This document shows, piece by piece, positions 24,980 to 34,891 of a DNA stretch of 64,000 nt. How positions within the stretch are numbered: position 1 is the first letter of the stretch; every line of letters begins with the position of its first letter. The notes beneath the pieces are model-generated. The model ran no database searches, had not been told where the DNA came from, and saw only the letters and a list, made by a program, of their open reading frames with translations. The DNA is taken from contig NZ_SIHY01000001.1 in NCBI RefSeq assembly GCF_004320535.1, forward strand, positions 1,674,001-1,738,000, given 5' to 3'. The position numbers and the translations under genes are program-made. The DNA comes from Arthrobacter sp. S41 (GTDB lineage: Bacteria > Actinomycetota > Actinomycetes > Actinomycetales > Micrococcaceae).

Positions 24980-27869
24980 CTCGACGGCTTCCTTCCGGGT
25001 CAAAGAGGACGGTTTCACCGATGGTGACCTCAACAAGCTGGCCATTTACCGGGGTTCGCAGGGTTTCACCGATGCGGTTGCGCCCATTTTTGATTAGCGC
25101 CAAACCAAAGGTTCGGCCCAATGCAGCCGAGTTATAGGAGCTGGTGACCCAGCCGTCCATTGGGGTGATCCCCTCGGCGGCCAGTTCCTCCACCGATACC
25201 AGTGCTGCACCTTCTGGCAAGAGTAGGTTCTTATCTACCGGCAACACCGAGACCAGGTGCTTGCGGTCCTCGCGCTGGTTATCTGCTCGTGAGTAGGAGC
25301 GGTTACCGACAAAGTCCTTAAGCTTGGAAACAACCCAATCCATACCGGCATCTTGCGGGGTGACCGTACCGTCGGTGTCCTGACCGACAATAATGAAGCC
25401 CTTTTCTGCACGCAGTACGTGCATGGTTTCGGTGCCATAGGGGGTGATACCAAATTCTTGGCCGGCCTCGTACACGTCCTGCCAAACCTTGAGTCCATGC
25501 CATGCCGGGATGGCAATTTCAAAGGCTAATTCTCCAGAGAAGGAGATGCGCGATAGTCGTGCTTCGATCCCGGAATCCAGCACGATGTCTTGGAATGCCA
25601 TGAACTTAAAGGCTTCGTTGGAGACATCAACGCTGGAGGCGAGCTTGGCGATTACTTCGCGGGACTTTGGCCCCACTACTGCTACGGTGGCTAGCTGTTC
25701 GGTCACCGAGGTGCACACCACGTCCAGCTCTGGCCATTCGGTCTGCAACCATTCTTCCAACCAGTCCAGTACCGCCGCCGCGTTACCGGTGGTGGTGTGC
25801 ATCAAGAAGCGATCTTCAGCCAAACGCAGGGTTACACCATCATCAAAGATCATGCCGTCGGGCTTGCACATCACGCCGTAGCGCCCCATGCCAACCTTGA
25901 GCTTGGTGTATCCGTTAGTGTAGATGCGGTTCAAGAATTCTGCGGCGTCTGCTCCGCGAATTTCAATTTTGCCTAAGGTGGTGGCATCAAGCATGCCCAC
26001 CGATTCACGTACGGCCTTGCACTCACGGTAAACCGCGGTTTCCATGTCTTCGCCGGCTTGTGGGTAGTACCAAGGGCGCTTCCACTGTCCAACATCTTCA
26101 AATTCCGCGTCGTGCTCTACATGCCAGGAATGCATGGCGGTCAACCGTGCAGGATCCAATTGGTCCCCGCGGTTGCGTCCAGCCAAGGCGGCAAAAGCCA
26201 CCGGGGTGTACGGTGCACGGAAGGTGGTGGTGCCAACGGTGGCCGGGTTTTCAATGCCCAGAACCGCGGCAATCACACCGATAGCTGCCACACCGGACGT
26301 CTTGCCCTGATCATTAGCGGTGGAGATCGAGGTGTAACGCTTGATATGTTCCACCGACTGCATGCCAGCGCCTGTAGCGCGCAGTACGTCAGCTACTGTC
26401 TGGTCACGCTGCAGGTCCACAAAGTGGAACTTGTAGTTTGCTGCGTCATCACCAAATCGTGAGGGCACCAGCCAGACCGGACGGGTTTCACCCATCGTTG
26501 TATCCGGGGCCTGTGGCACCCGAGCAACGGTGTCAAAACCGGCAGCGCTCGCTGCGGCTGCACCGGTGGCGGCGCCCGTGGACAAGGCGCTAGCGGTATC
26601 AAGTAGTCCGGTCACAGCTCCAGCCAAGTGCTGGTTGGCTACCGCGTTGGCGGGGACAAAAGCATGAATGCTGTTATTCCAGTCCAGCTTGCCCTGGCGC
26701 TGCGAGTGCAGGTGTACTACCGGGTTGAAGCCACCGGCCACAGCCAGCACGTCGACATCAATGCGGGTGACTTCGCCCAGCTCACGCTGTTCATCTAGGG
26801 TGGCAACAAAGATGGCCGAAAGCTCCCCATCTTCATTGGCTTCGGTATCAACCACAGCAGAACCCGAGATGACTTGCACCCCGTCGGCTACCGCTTGGGC
26901 GGCCGCGGCGGAAATGTTCTGCCGTGCATCAACCACTGCCACCACTGAACCGGAGGCAGCTAATTCGCTGACCAATTGGTAGGCAGAGTCGTTGGTGGTG
27001 AAGACCGCGATCTTCTCCCCTGCACGAACCCCGTAACGGTTCAAGTAACTGCGCACCGCACCGGCAAGCATGATGCCCGGGCGGTCATTGTTTTCAAAGA
27101 CCACCGGTCGCTCGTGGGCGCCGGTAGCCAACACAACCTGTCCGGCACGGATGTGCCAGATGCGCTCACGGGAAACACCGGGTGCAGCCGCAGCATCTAG
27201 GTGCACGGTGCGGCGTTCAACGGCCACCAGGTAGTTGGCATCATAGGATCCAAAAACCGTGGTGCGCTGCAGGTGTGTGGTTTCCTCGGCCTGGGCCAAG
27301 TCACCGACCACTTCGCTGATCCAGTCGGTGGAATCCTTGCCATCAATCTGCTCACCGGCAGTATCCAGCAGAGTGCCGCCAGCTTCGGGGCGCTCATCGA
27401 GCAGCATCACCCGGGCGCCGGAGCGCGAAGCTTCACGCGCCGCGGCCAAACCGGCAGGACCTGCACCAACCACCAGGACATCGGTGTGTACGTGCACGTG
27501 GTCATAGTAGGCAGTGTCGGTGTTTGGATCCAGCACACCCAAACCGGAGAGCAGGCTAACGGCTACGCCCTCGGTGACTGAGACGGTGGTTGCCGGGAGC
27601 ATGGATTCGTTGATGTCTGCTTCGTGACGAGCAGCCACGGTAATCAGTGCATTGGGCTCTTCTACCCCGGCGGCCAAGATGCCGCGCGGGCGCTTCAGGT
27701 AGAGCGAAGGACCACAGGCACGAATCTGGTTGGCCAACATCGCACTGGCGACGGTGTCTCCGCGGTAGGCGGAGATCTGGTGACCATCGATGCTCAAGTT
27801 CAGCGGTTCGTCTCGGTTGATCCGGGCACGTGAGCTGAGTTCTTCGCTCAGACGTTGCGGCTTGCTCAT
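24972..27869 (-). CDS. soxA: Sarcosine oxidase, alpha subunit
   Basis: 965 residues. N-terminal 2Fe-2S-like/SoxA domain, then an NAD-binding Rossmann fold [20 protein letters not shown] with DERPEAGG, and a C-terminal GcvT-like aminomethyltransferase half ([56 protein letters not shown]) that binds tetrahydrofolate and yields methylene-THF. With soxB it oxidizes sarcosine to glycine and hydrogen peroxide. ATG overlaps the soxD stop by 4 bp. Length and domain order match the Corynebacterium/Arthrobacter enzyme. Confidence 0.95.
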   Translation of the reverse strand: MSKPQRLSEELSSRARINRDEPLNLSIDGHQISAYRGDTVASAMLANQIRACGPSLYLKRPRGILAAGVEEPNALITVAARHEADINESMLPATTVSVTEGVAVSLLSGLGVLDPNTDTAYYDHVHVHTDVLVVGAGPAGLAAAREASRSGARVMLLDERPEAGGTLLDTAGEQIDGKDSTDWISEVVGDLAQAEETTHLQRTTVFGSYDANYLVAVERRTVHLDAAAAPGVSRERIWHIRAGQVVLATGAHERPVVFENNDRPGIMLAGAVRSYLNRYGVRAGEKIAVFTTNDSAYQLVSELAASGSVVAVVDARQNISAAAAQAVADGVQVISGSAVVDTEANEDGELSAIFVATLDEQRELGEVTRIDVDVLAVAGGFNPVVHLHSQRQGKLDWNNSIHAFVPANAVANQHLAGAVTGLLDTASALSTGAATGAAAASAAGFDTVARVPQAPDTTMGETRPVWLVPSRFGDDAANYKFHFVDLQRDQTVADVLRATGAGMQSVEHIKRYTSISTANDQGKTSGVAAIGVIAAVLGIENPATVGTTTFRAPYTPVAFAALAGRNRGDQLDPARLTAMHSWHVEHDAEFEDVGQWKRPWYYPQAGEDMETAVYRECKAVRESVGMLDATTLGKIEIRGADAAEFLNRIYTNGYTKLKVGMGRYGVMCKPDGMIFDDGVTLRLAEDRFLMHTTTGNAAAVLDWLEEWLQTEWPELDVVCTSVTEQLATVAVVGPKSREVIAKLASSVDVSNEAFKFMAFQDIVLDSGIEARLSRISFSGELAFEIAIPAWHGLKVWQDVYEAGQEFGITPYGTETMHVLRAEKGFIIVGQDTDGTVTPQDAGMDWVVSKLKDFVGNRSYSRADNQREDRKHLVSVLPVDKNLLLPEGAALVSVEELAAEGITPMDGWVTSSYNSAALGRTFGLALIKNGRNRIGETLRTPVNGQLVEVTIGETVLFDPEGSRRDG

Positions 27870-28165
27870 CGGGTGCCTCCTTGAAGCTGCTGGATCTCAG
27901 GTTGCGCCTCACCGGCGCCATAAACGGCCAAAAATTCGTAGCTGACGGTGTCGCGCAGGGCGTTGAACCACTTGCGGCAGCCGCCGGAGTGGACCCAGCG
28001 TTCGGCGAACACGCCCTTCTTGTTGCCACGGTAGAACAGGTAGCGGGACCATTCCTTATCGGTCAGCTCCGCGGGATTCTCCGGGTAGGCCACGTGGGCT
28101 TCGCCGCCGTAGCCGAATTCGTTTTCGTTGCGTGGCCCGCAGTGCGGGCAGTCGATTAGCATCAT
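27866..28165 (-). CDS. soxD: Sarcosine oxidase, delta subunit
   Basis: 99 residues. Begins [17 protein letters not shown] and carries a later His and Cys ([12 protein letters not shown]) that complete the zinc site of SoxD. ATG at 28165 has AGGAG eight bases upstream. Ends with a 4-bp overlap into soxA and starts 11 bp after soxB. A small zinc-binding subunit needed for the heterotetramer. Confidence 0.95.
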   Translation of the reverse strand: MMLIDCPHCGPRNENEFGYGGEAHVAYPENPAELTDKEWSRYLFYRGNKKGVFAERWVHSGGCRKWFNALRDTVSYEFLAVYGAGEAQPEIQQLQGGTR

Positions 28166-28176
28166 GGTGGCTGCTC

Positions 28177-29394
28177 CTAGTGTGCGACGGCTGCCGCGCC
28201 GTGTTCGTCGATCAGGTGGCCGGTTTCGAAGCGTTCGAGGCTGAACGGGGCGTTCAGCGGGTGCGCCTCGTCGTGGGCGATGGTGTGGGCCAGGGTGAAG
28301 CCGGCGCCCGGGGTTCCCTTGAACCCGCCGGTGCCCCAGCCGCAGTTCACGTACAGGTTCTGGATCGGCGTCTTGGAGATGATCGGCGACGCGTCCAAGG
28401 TGGTGTCCACGATGCCGCCCCAGGTGCGCAGCACATGCGCCCGGGCGAAGATTGGGAAGAGCTCCACGGCCGCGGCCATCTGCTCTTCGATCACGTGGAA
28501 GGCACCGCGTTGGCCGTAGCCGTTGTAGCTGTCGATCCCGGCGCCCATCACCAGTTCGCCCTTGTGGGCCTGGGAGACGTAGACGTGGATGTGGTTGGAC
28601 ATGACCACGGTCGGGTGCACCGGTTCGAACAGCTCGGAGACCAGAGCCTGCAGCGGGTGGGACTGGATCGGCAGTTCAAAGCCGGCCATTTCGGCCAGCA
28701 CCGAGGAGTGCCCCGCGCCGGCGAGCGCGACCTTGCCGGCGTTGATGGTGCCGCGCGTGGTCTTCACGCCGGTGACCTTTTCGCCGTCCTTGATGAACCC
28801 GGTGACTTCACAGTTCTGGATGATGTCCACGCCCATTTCGTTGGCCTTGCGGGCGAAGGCCCAGGCAACGTGGTCGTGCTTGGCGATACCGGCGCGTGGC
28901 TGCCAGGTGGCGCCCATGACCGGGTAGCGGATGTTGTCGCTGGTATTGATAATGGGGCAGGCTTCCTTGACCTGGGATGGGTCAAGCCATTCTGCGTCTA
29001 CCCCGTTGAGCTTATTAGCTTCCACACGACGTACAGATTCGCGTACGTCGCCCAGGGTGTGAGCCAGGTTTAGGACACCGCGCTGGGAGAAGAGGAAGTC
29101 GTATTCCAAATCTTCGGGTAGCTGTTCCCAGAGTTTCAGTGACTTTTCGTAGATGCCAGCCGATTCATCCCAGAGGTAGTTCGAGCGGATGATGGTGGTG
29201 TTGCGGGCCATGTTCCCGCCAGCCAACCAACCCTTTTCTATGACTGCCACGTTGGTGATGCCGTGGTTCTTCGCCAAGAAGTACGCAGTAGCCAAGCCGT
29301 GGCCACCTCCGCCGACGATAACTACGTCATAAGACTTTTTAGGGTCCGGGTTCGCCCACAGGAACTCCGGGTGCTCAGGTAACAGATCAGCCAC
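28177..29394 (-). CDS. soxB: Sarcosine oxidase, beta subunit
   Basis: 405 residues, FAD/FMN-containing oxidase subunit. FAD motif [20 protein letters not shown]; a His at residue 173 (RAGIAKHDH) matches the FMN-linked His173 known in the corynebacterial enzyme; [13 protein letters not shown]-type flavin contact near the end ([16 protein letters not shown]). GTG start at 29394 with GGAGA upstream. First gene of the operon, divergent from a GntR regulator. Confidence 0.95.
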   Translation of the reverse strand: MADLLPEHPEFLWANPDPKKSYDVVIVGGGGHGLATAYFLAKNHGITNVAVIEKGWLAGGNMARNTTIIRSNYLWDESAGIYEKSLKLWEQLPEDLEYDFLFSQRGVLNLAHTLGDVRESVRRVEANKLNGVDAEWLDPSQVKEACPIINTSDNIRYPVMGATWQPRAGIAKHDHVAWAFARKANEMGVDIIQNCEVTGFIKDGEKVTGVKTTRGTINAGKVALAGAGHSSVLAEMAGFELPIQSHPLQALVSELFEPVHPTVVMSNHIHVYVSQAHKGELVMGAGIDSYNGYGQRGAFHVIEEQMAAAVELFPIFARAHVLRTWGGIVDTTLDASPIISKTPIQNLYVNCGWGTGGFKGTPGAGFTLAHTIAHDEAHPLNAPFSLERFETGHLIDEHGAAAVAH

Positions 29395-29447
29395 AATGAA
29401 TCTCCAATCTCCGCCAGGACCATTTCAATGTATGAATTGCCGACAAC

Positions 29448-29457
29448 TGATATATCA
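29448..29457. promoter_or_regulatory. Candidate GntR operator between soxB and its regulator
   Basis: Perfect 10-bp palindrome TGATATATCA (29448-29457), within a larger inverted repeat GAATTGC ... GCAATTC. AT-rich short palindromes of this kind are typical for FadR-type GntR regulators. It lies between the divergent soxB and gntR genes. Confidence 0.55.
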
Positions 29458-29546
29458 ATCTGCAATTCACTGTATGATAGAAAACGAAACCCGGTCAATG
29501 GGTTGGCGAAAATTACGTGGATGCTACGCACAGCAGGAGGACTTCA

Positions 29547-30179
29547 GTGAGTGAATCTCTCTCAGATCGCGCCTACCAGATACTGCGCGACCGTTTAATC
29601 ATGTTGGACATTGCTCCAGGTGAGCCGATCAATGAGGCTGCCTTGGTGCAAGAACTGAACATCGGGCGCACTCCCCTACGCGAGGCTCTCAAGCGCTTGG
29701 AAGTTGACCATCTAGTTCATTCTTATCCGCGTCGCGGAACCTTTGCCACGCGGGTGGACATCACTGAGCTTGCGGCCATCACCGAAGTCCGCCTTGCCCT
29801 AGAGCCACTGGCAGCTGATCGCGCGGCAGCATTAGGCGGCGGATCGTTACGTGCCCAGATTGAACAGACCCTGCACGCCATTACGAACTTCAAAGGTGAT
29901 GAGTCACGGCGCACGCTGATGGAAAATGATTTGGCCGTACACCGGCTGATCTACCAAGCTGCAGCAAACCATCACATGGAAGAGACGCTGATCAGGTTGG
30001 ACAACCTAGCTACCCGCATCTGGTGCCTGACCTTGGATCGCTTGCCAAGCATTGAAGAACACATCGCCGAACATCAGGCGTTGTTACAGGCCGTACTGGA
30101 TCAAGACCCATCTACCGCCAGCGAGCTTGCCCGCGAACATATCGCCAGTTTCGAGTCTTCGGTGCGCGCAGTACTCTAG
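29547..30179 (+). CDS. GntR-family (FCD/FadR-type) regulator, probably of the sox operon
   Basis: 210 residues. N-terminal winged helix (LSDRAYQILRDRLIMLDIAP, GRTPLREALKRLEVDHLVHS) and a C-terminal FCD helical domain with metal-ligand-like residues (EVRLALEPLAA, LAVHRLIYQAAANHH, AEHQALLQAVLD). The GTG at 29547 is preferred to one at 29517 because AGGAGG lies six bases upstream. Divergent from soxBDAG, so it likely represses it and releases on sarcosine, glycine or a related metabolite; the ligand is inference. Confidence 0.88.
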   Translation: MSESLSDRAYQILRDRLIMLDIAPGEPINEAALVQELNIGRTPLREALKRLEVDHLVHSYPRRGTFATRVDITELAAITEVRLALEPLAADRAAALGGGSLRAQIEQTLHAITNFKGDESRRTLMENDLAVHRLIYQAAANHHMEETLIRLDNLATRIWCLTLDRLPSIEEHIAEHQALLQAVLDQDPSTASELAREHIASFESSVRAVL

Positions 30180-30284
30180 GTTCCGCCTGTCGGCGCCTCT
30201 CACCTGCCTCGCGTGAACCATCCATTCTCTTGGGCCCCTCGCCACGATTTCGGGTTCATCATGGGAAGCGATCAAGCAGGATCA

Positions 30285-30701
30285 CTAGCGACGGTCTGGA
30301 AAGTCTCCTTCGTAGTCATTCCATGTACCCGCTAGTTCTTGCATCGCCCATAGCTGGTGCTCCACAGAAGCGTCTTTGCCCGCAAAGTCCATGACGATGT
30401 AGTTCATTGTGAACCCGTCCTGAAGCGTATCGCCGAATTCCTTAGCGCGGTCTTTGCTCTCAAATCGAAAATAGTTGGCCTCTGTGGTGCTGTAGCTTTC
30501 AACGCAATCCACCGATGTTGCGCAGGCAATTTCAGTATTTTCTTCCGGCTGAGTCGTGACATCTACTGATCCCTGGCTGTCGGAATTTACAAGCTCCTGC
30601 AGAGTCAGAGCACGCTGCGGGTCCGCTATAGAACACCCAGCCAACGATGGAACAGCGAGAAGTAATGCGCCTGAAAGGATGAGACCCGAGCGTGAATTCA
30701 T
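30285..30701 (-). CDS. Secreted lipoprotein of unknown function
   Basis: 138 residues with a lipoprotein signal peptide: MNSRSGLILSGALLLAVPSL then the lipobox LAGC (Cys at about residue 23). The mature part is acidic and contains two further Cys (IACATSVDC) that could form a disulfide. No family recognized. Convergent with the gntR gene; the tRNA-Ala lies 220 bp upstream on the same strand. Confidence 0.75.
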   Translation of the reverse strand: MNSRSGLILSGALLLAVPSLAGCSIADPQRALTLQELVNSDSQGSVDVTTQPEENTEIACATSVDCVESYSTTEANYFRFESKDRAKEFGDTLQDGFTMNYIVMDFAGKDASVEHQLWAMQELAGTWNDYEGDFPDRR

Positions 30702-30870
30702 TTTCCTATTTTCACACCTTCACTTGGGAAGTACACCCTACTTGCGGATGATTCACTCCGGGCAATGAGTGTTCTTGTCATCCTGCATACACAAAGAATC
30801 CGAGGCCGTAGGCCTACGTTCAAGGTCCTACGAGTTGAACCAGAAGAGATCTTTGGGATTCGCGCGAGGA

Positions 30871-30903
30871 AAAGAAAAATCTCCCGGTCAGATGACCGGG
30901 AGA
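30871..30903 (-). terminator. Rho-independent terminator downstream of tRNA-Ala
   Basis: Arms of 11 bp around 30880-30890 and 30893-30903, followed on the minus strand by ATTTTTCTTTT. It lies 17 bp after the tRNA 3' end. Confidence 0.88.
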
Positions 30904-30919
30904 ATTTTATTCAAATTTG

Positions 30920-30992
30920 TGGAGGTAAGGGGATTCGAACCCCTGACCTTCTGCATGCCATGCAGACGCGCTACCAACTGCGCCATACCCCC
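30920..30992 (-). tRNA. tRNA-Ala (GGC anticodon)
   Basis: 73-nt cloverleaf on the minus strand starting GGGGGTA at 30992. The acceptor stem has the G3-U70 pair that is the identity element of alanine tRNA. Anticodon stem TCTGC/GCAGA encloses the loop ATGGCAT, giving anticodon GGC. T arm GGTTCGAATCC is canonical. CCA is not encoded. A strong terminator follows. Confidence 0.95.
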
Positions 30993-31183
30993 AAAAGATT
31001 TGGATTCTTTGATATTTCTATCGTTGAACCGAGATAAAACTCTACCGGAGGGTATCGAAAAACACCAAATCCGCTCTCAGAGATCCTAATCACAGGCCAC
31101 TATTCTATTTGTCCGTGCACAGTGGTAAGAATGATCTCGGGGCCGATCGGTTCCAACAGACATTGAGTGAAAGGTGCGTTCAC

Positions 31184-31609
31184 ATGGCCATTGGAATTAC
31201 CCCATACCTTCGCTTCGCCGGTGATGCCCGCGAAGCCATGGAATTCTACAACGCAGCCCTCGGCGGCGAGCTATCGATGATGACTTTCCAGGAGGGAATG
31301 AACGATGGCAATCCAGCTACGGCTGATTTGATCATGCATTCCTCACTGTTCATTGAACGTGGCATCCACCTGATGGCCTCGGATACCCCGCCAGAAATGA
31401 ACGTCACCGGCAACGGCGTCATCGCTCTAAGCAGCGACGCCACCAACACCGCCGACGACGACGTGCTCCACAAGTGGTGGGAAGCCCTCGGTGAAGGTGC
31501 CACTATCGAAATGCCATTGGAGAAGGCCCCGTGGGGCGACTCCTTCGGTCAGCTCCGCGACAAGTTCGGCGTGGTCTGGATGTTCAACATTTCAGCTGTT
31601 CGCGACTAA
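31184..31609 (+). CDS. VOC-family (PhnB/glyoxalase-like) protein
   Basis: 141 residues. Begins ITPYLRFAGDAREAMEFYNA and ends KAPWGDSFGQLRDKFGVVWM, the pattern of PhnB-type members of the vicinal oxygen chelate fold. Function of this subgroup is not established; some are annotated 3-demethylubiquinone methyltransferase-like. ATG at 31184 has AAGGTG upstream. Its TAA overlaps the stop of the convergent MFS gene. Confidence 0.82.
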   Translation: MAIGITPYLRFAGDAREAMEFYNAALGGELSMMTFQEGMNDGNPATADLIMHSSLFIERGIHLMASDTPPEMNVTGNGVIALSSDATNTADDDVLHKWWEALGEGATIEMPLEKAPWGDSFGQLRDKFGVVWMFNISAVRD

Positions 31610-32832
31610 TCAGCAACGGTGTGTTCGCGGGCTGCGACAGCGTCTCGGCCCACGAGCAGGCCAATCTTCCTGGCACGCATCTGCGTAATCAAAGCAATCA
31701 GCAAGCCCAAGACGGCCAACCCTGCGCCCACCAACGACGGTGCACGGTAACCGAAGCCAGCGGAAATCACTGCCGCGCCCAAGGCAGCGCCCAAGGCATT
31801 AGCCACGTTTAGTGCCGAGTGATTCAGCGATGCCGCTAGCGACTGGGCATGCGGTGCCGAGTCCATCAGCAGGGTCTGCAAACTTGGAATTAATAGGGAC
31901 CCAACGGCACCCAAAATGAAGACCATGATCATCGTTGGGATGACCCAGCTAGCCACAGCGGCGAAGACCAGCATGGTTGCAGCCATTAGGATGCTCGAAA
32001 GCTTGATGGCACCAAACACCGACCAGTCAGCCAAGCGGCCACCAATCAAAGAACCAATCACCATGCCCAGGCCATACAGCGCCAAGGCAATAGGTACTAG
32101 GTTGATGGCCAGCCCGGACTCTTCGGTCAAGGTTGGTGAGATGTAGGAATACACCGCGAAGAAACCACCGAAGCCCACGATTCCGGTGGCCATGGCCAAC
32201 CAGATCTGGGGACTCTTCAAAGCGGTAAGTTCCCGTCGAATACTTGCTCCGGATTCCACCCTGCGCCACGGAACAAAGAGCGTAATCAGTACCGCGGTCA
32301 CCAATCCGATAAAGGCAACAATGTAGAACATTGAGCGCCAGCCAGCTTGCTGTCCAAGCATGGTTACCAGCGGAACACCACCGACGTTGGCTACCGACAA
32401 CCCGAGCATGACCCACGCAATGGCGCGGCCACGCATGGTTCCTGGAACCAAGCTACCGGCCAGCACACCGGCCAAGCCAAAGTACGCACCGTGGGGAAGC
32501 CCAGCAAGGAAACGGGTAATAAGCATGGTGTTGTAATCAGGAGCAAAAGCCGAGGAAAGATTTGCCAGGGTGAAGAAAAGGATCAGTAGCTGCACCGCAC
32601 GCTTGCGTGGGATCTTGGCAGCCATAGCGGTCAATACGGGGGCGCCAATAACAACACCCATGGCATAGGCACTGATCATCAGACCCATCTGCGAGTTAGT
32701 CACTTGAAGGTCACTCGCGCCCTCTTGAAGCAGGCCCATCATTGAAAATTCGGTAACGCCGATACCAAAGCCACCCATGGCCAGAGCGAGGATCGCCAAT
32801 AATAATTTTCCGCCGGACAGGTAGGCAGTCAT
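31606..32832 (-). CDS. MFS transporter of the DHA1 (AraJ-like) family
   Basis: 408 residues with twelve predicted helices. DHA1-type features include GFGIGVTEFSMMGLLQ in helix 1 and AKIPRKRAVQLL after helix 2, and NVGGVPLVTMLGQQAGWRS near helix 5. Related proteins export arabinose, drugs or purine analogues. Substrate unknown. Its 3' end overlaps the VOC gene by 4 bp. Confidence 0.86.
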   Translation of the reverse strand: MTAYLSGGKLLLAILALAMGGFGIGVTEFSMMGLLQEGASDLQVTNSQMGLMISAYAMGVVIGAPVLTAMAAKIPRKRAVQLLILFFTLANLSSAFAPDYNTMLITRFLAGLPHGAYFGLAGVLAGSLVPGTMRGRAIAWVMLGLSVANVGGVPLVTMLGQQAGWRSMFYIVAFIGLVTAVLITLFVPWRRVESGASIRRELTALKSPQIWLAMATGIVGFGGFFAVYSYISPTLTEESGLAINLVPIALALYGLGMVIGSLIGGRLADWSVFGAIKLSSILMAATMLVFAAVASWVIPTMIMVFILGAVGSLLIPSLQTLLMDSAPHAQSLAASLNHSALNVANALGAALGAAVISAGFGYRAPSLVGAGLAVLGLLIALITQMRARKIGLLVGRDAVAAREHTVAD

Positions 32833-32975
32833 TTAGTACTCAATTCTAGGCTGTTGCTTGATCGCGGCATCCTCGGCGCTCTATTCCTATCGTAGTGACT
32901 GTGTCGAATCGCCGGGGTACTTCTCCAGCTGAAAATTACGAATCCCACAGTATTTTGTGCCACTGTTTAAGTCCT

Positions 32976-33917
32976 ATGTCTCATGCATCGCACCAACGCC
33001 TTCCGATCTCGCTGATTATCGCGAGGATCTTTTTTGTTCTGCTCTGCCTAGCGCTGGCAGGGCTTTTGGTATTCCATCAACAGATCCCCGATGTCTTGGG
33101 ACTTGGACTTGTTGTAGATAATTTGGCTCCCTGGGCGGGACTGGGCATCCCGGTGCTATTCCTTATCGCCCTGGTGGTGCGAGGCCGGGCTAGCTTCATC
33201 GGCCTACTTGTTCCTGTGGTTGTCTGGGCGGTCCTGTTTGGGCCAAACTTCATCCCCGCTACCCAACATGCACCGCAGGCTGCCCTGAAGGTCGCAACCC
33301 AAAACGTGCACGAATCAGCCGGAGTGCAGGCAGCCAAGGAGCTAGCTGACGCAGGGGCAGAGGTTATTACTCTGCAAGAAATCGGCGAAGGCCAAGAAGA
33401 CCAGATCAGTGCAGAACTGGCCAAATCTCATCCCTACAAGTACATGGTCAGTACCGTAGGTGTATGGAGCGCCTACCCGCTGGAGAACCCGGAACCACTA
33501 GATTTGGGGCTGGGTTGGAATCGAGCCCTACGCGTTGATGTGAATACCGGGCAAAGTACCGTGCGGCTGTATTCAGTTCATGCTGCCTCGGCACGTCCCA
33601 CCGGACACGATGAACGCGACATGATGCTAGCGTCGCTTGCTAACTTCGTCTCCAAAGATCAGTCGGCGAGGATTGTTGCTGCCGGCGACTTCAACGCCAC
33701 CAGCACCGACCGGCACTTTGCACCCATTGCCAAGGCCATGGATGAGGCCAAATACAGCAAGTGGGGACTGGCCTTGACTTGGCCGCGCTCCCCCTTCCCG
33801 ATGCTGGGCATTGATCACGTGATGCTGCGTGGGGTGGATTCTGCCGGACTTGAACGCCTAGAGATTGGCGATTCTGACCATTACGCCCTGCAAGCCACCG
33901 TCGATTTGGATAGCTAA
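32976..33917 (+). CDS. Membrane-anchored endonuclease/exonuclease/phosphatase-family protein
   Basis: 313 residues. Three hydrophobic segments in the first 90 residues (ISLIIARIFFVLLCLALAGL; LAPWAGLGIPVLFLIALVV; FIGLLVPVVVWAVLFG), then an EEP catalytic domain facing outside: VATQNVHE, TLQEIGEG, VHAASARPTGHDER, AAGDFNATST, GIDHVML, SDHYALQATV. All catalytic positions of the family (Asn, Glu, Asp-x-Asn, Asp-His) are present. Substrate could be phospholipid, DNA or phosphoester. ATG 32976 is chosen as the start nearest the first helix. Confidence 0.84.
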   Translation: MSHASHQRLPISLIIARIFFVLLCLALAGLLVFHQQIPDVLGLGLVVDNLAPWAGLGIPVLFLIALVVRGRASFIGLLVPVVVWAVLFGPNFIPATQHAPQAALKVATQNVHESAGVQAAKELADAGAEVITLQEIGEGQEDQISAELAKSHPYKYMVSTVGVWSAYPLENPEPLDLGLGWNRALRVDVNTGQSTVRLYSVHAASARPTGHDERDMMLASLANFVSKDQSARIVAAGDFNATSTDRHFAPIAKAMDEAKYSKWGLALTWPRSPFPMLGIDHVMLRGVDSAGLERLEIGDSDHYALQATVDLDS

Positions 33918-33922
33918 AGCAG

Positions 33923-34597
33923 CTAACTGTCGCTCAGACCGGTCTGCCGGAGGGTGATGTTGATGCGTCCGGCGCCCAACTGACATTCGGCCGGGGCGGT
34001 ACCCGGATGGATCTTTGTCACCCCGTGATAGGCAAAGCGCGCCGGGCCGTCAAAGATGAATAGGTCTCCTGAAGCCAAGCGCAGTTCTTGCCAGGGACGA
34101 TTGCGATTTTCCGTATTGCCAAGCCGGAAGGTTGCCGAGTCCCCGATGGAAAGAGATACCACCGGGGCGTTGATACGTTCCTCGGCATCTTGATGCATGC
34201 CCATCGTGGCGTGCTGATCATAAAAATTCACAATGGCTGCGTCCGGTTGGTAGGCGGCAGCACGTGCGGCATCACCGGTAGCTTCTGCGAGTGCTTGCTG
34301 GCCTAAACGAACCAACCATTGTTCCATGGGTGCCACTGGTGCACCGCCGAGGTCATCGGCGGTTTTTGAGTACCGGTTGGGACTCCAGTGCCAGCCCAAA
34401 CTTAAAGATTGCACGCTCATGGGATGACCATTAATTTGCGTGCGGTGGGGAGGAACGGGTCCGTGTCCCCACTGGAAAAAGCGTGCGACAATCCAATCCT
34501 GCGCGGTAGGGCTTAGCCAACCGGGCAGGTGCCACGCTCCGGGACGAACTTGTCCCCCGGTGCGTTCAAAGGCACTGTCATCAAATAGTGACTCCAT
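33923..34597 (-). CDS. alkB: AlkB-like 2-oxoglutarate/iron dioxygenase
   Basis: 224 residues. Iron-binding His135-x-Asp137 in MGMHQDAEE, His191 in AYHGVTK, and the 2-oxoglutarate-binding Arg211 and Arg217 in RINITLRQTG; NFYDQHATMG precedes. This is the full AlkB active site, repairing N-alkylated bases in DNA by oxidative dealkylation. ATG at 34597; the longer frame upstream lacks AlkB similarity. Convergent with the EEP gene, 5 bp apart. Confidence 0.92.
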   Translation of the reverse strand: MESLFDDSAFERTGGQVRPGAWHLPGWLSPTAQDWIVARFFQWGHGPVPPHRTQINGHPMSVQSLSLGWHWSPNRYSKTADDLGGAPVAPMEQWLVRLGQQALAEATGDAARAAAYQPDAAIVNFYDQHATMGMHQDAEERINAPVVSLSIGDSATFRLGNTENRNRPWQELRLASGDLFIFDGPARFAYHGVTKIHPGTAPAECQLGAGRINITLRQTGLSDS

Positions 34598-34849
34598 GTA
34601 CCCAGCGTGCCTGTTGCAGGCATCGACCGGCAAGCTCCCGTGTATTCGCTCACTGAATTTTGCAGGTTGACCGGCCCAGTGCCTTGCAACACTAATCACA
34701 CTAATGTCGTTGTGTTTCTTCCTACCGACTCGAAGATTTCCAGAAGGTTAACCTTTATTCGAATTATTACAGCCGAAACATTTGCGATACCTCTGGGAAA
34801 AGCTGGCACTCTAGGCTGGAAAGCACCTACTTATTCCAAGGAGCACACC

Positions 34850-34891
34850 ATGTCATACACGAAATTCCGGCAAGGATCGAGGCAATCATGA
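34850..34891 (+). CDS. Short upstream ORF (13 codons) coupled to cobA
   Basis: ATG at 34850 with AAGGAG seven bases upstream; encodes MSYTKFRQGSRQS and ends in a TGA that overlaps the cobA ATG as ATGA. It has a stronger ribosome site than cobA itself. It may be a leader peptide controlling cobA by translational coupling; it contains no Cys and no obvious attenuator. Confidence 0.45.
   Translation: MSYTKFRQGSRQS

Noticed and set aside
28132-29073. 313-codon plus-strand frame opposite soxB
   Set aside because: Exact antisense of soxB, whose motifs and operon position are unambiguous; the frame is kept open by GC-skewed codon use.
30920-30992. tRNA-Ala as an integration site for a mobile element
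   Set aside because: No integrase, no repeated tRNA 3' end and no change in gene character on either side.
34736-34800. GlnR-like nitrogen box before cobA
   Set aside because: GTTAAC and GAAAC elements are present but their spacing does not fit the GTnAC-N6-GAAAC pattern.
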